64,000 nt of DNA, from assembly GCF_018459925.1 (NCBI RefSeq), contig NZ_CP075371.1:434001-498000 (forward strand). Reading direction: 5' to 3'. Made by a program: the position numbers and the translations under genes. The DNA comes from Nocardioides aquaticus (GTDB taxonomy: Bacteria; Actinomycetota; Actinomycetes; Propionibacteriales; Nocardioidaceae). Below, piece by piece: positions 63,444 to 64,000 of this stretch. The notes under the pieces are model-generated. The model made no database searches. It was not told the origin of the DNA and saw only the letters and a list, made by a program, of their open reading frames with translations. Position 1 is the first letter of the stretch, and each line of letters opens with the position of its first letter.

Positions 63444-64000
63444 GTGCTGCTCCACCTCGCCGTCGTCCCACCCCCGCCCTGGTCGACGAGGCCTCGGCCG
63501 TGCTGCGGGACCTGCGGGCTCCGGCCCCGGCTCGCAGCGGCGGGGTCGGGCGCCTGCTCGGGCGCTCCCGCACGACGCCCGCCGGGCCGGCTCCTCTCGA
63601 CCTCCTCGACCCGGACCTGGTCCTGCTGCCCGTGACCCCCCTGGGCAACCTCACCCCGCGCGACGCCCGGCGCCTGGCCGCGGCGGTCACCGACGCCCTC
63701 GCACCGCTCGCCAGGCCGGTGGTGCGCACGCACGGCGGGGTCGCCCTCGAGCCGATCGGCGACGACCGTGTCCAGGTCCGCCTGGTCGGCGACGAGAGGG
63801 GACTGCGGACGGTGGTCTCGGCGGCGCTCGCCGCGATCGAGCAGGTCGGGATCTTCTGCGACCGCCGGGTGTTCCGTCCGCTGCTCCCGCTGGCCCGGGT
63901 CAACGAGGCGACCACCGAGGCCGACCTGGAGGCCGCTCTGGCCGCGCTGGCCGGGGCCGAGGGGCGGCCGTGGGCCGTCGACCACGTCGCGCTCCTCCAA
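63444..64000 (+). pseudogene. 2H-phosphoesterase (LigT)-like gene with apparent frameshift, 3' end outside window
   Basis: GTG at 63444 begins VLLHLAVVPPP, but continuing that frame gives shadow sequence to a stop near 63635. One base missing in the C-tract at 63471-63475 would restore PALVDEASAVLRDLR and an open frame to the window edge (DLVLLPVTPLGNLTPRDARRLA; FRPLLPLARVNEAT). Layout fits a 2'-5' RNA ligase/2H phosphoesterase, but both His positions of the HxTL/PHxTL motifs are replaced (LLPVTPL, RPLLPLA). The missing base may be a real mutation or a sequencing/assembly error. Confidence 0.55.

Overview
The window comes from the chromosome of a high-GC actinobacterium, most likely a Nocardioides-like member of the Propionibacteriales. 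Evidence: nearly all third codon positions are G/C, GTG starts are frequent, GTGA/ATGA stop-start overlaps are common, TopA has a Lys/Ala-rich tail, a DUF222-HNH endonuclease is present, and there is a furA-katG pair. The genus assignment is inference.

Layout. 0-10 kb: core genes on the plus strand, namely the 3' part of a K+-independent H+-pyrophosphatase, a metallophosphoesterase, a methyltransferase, topA, and the overlapping run tmk-holB-alpha/beta hydrolase. 10-27.5 kb: two polymorphic-toxin loci. Each has a WXG100 gene directly upstream of a roughly 1,800-residue Rhs/YD-repeat protein with a helical, export-type N terminus and its own C-terminal toxin tip. Small immunity-type genes follow each, and a membrane Ser/Thr kinase lies between the loci. 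27.5-41.5 kb: about 20 small genes, many overlapping, dominated by folds known from immunity proteins (SUFU, Imm35, SUKH/SMI1, Imm26-like, ankyrin, HEAT, pentapeptide-like, LRR, DUF6572, DUF6966, DUF7919) with no full-length toxin among them. Decayed gene pieces are interspersed. I read this as an orphan immunity array. 41.5-43.3 kb: a short tandem repeat, a DUF222/HNH endonuclease gene and a tiny membrane protein.

43.5-55 kb: a type VII-secretion-like cluster. It holds an exported coiled-coil protein, a solute-binding-type lipoprotein and an FHA-containing three-ATPase EssC/EccC protein. Facing them are a DUF3592 protein, two membrane proteins with similar cytosolic C-terminal domains, and a third WXG100 gene. 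The three WXG100 genes are nucleotide-identical although about 43 kb apart at the extremes. 55-64 kb: ordinary accessory and core genes (LysR regulator, MOSC protein, TspO, tRNA-Thr(CGT), furA-katG, SDR, RidA) and, at the edge, a frameshifted 2H-phosphoesterase-like gene.

Working model (inference): the EssC-like ATPase exports the WXG100 protein and the two Rhs toxins, whose N-terminal helical domains replace the usual LXG or ESX targeting domain. The immunity array and gene fossils record past exchange of toxin tips. Identity of the three WXG100 copies suggests recent duplication or ongoing gene conversion of a shared export partner.
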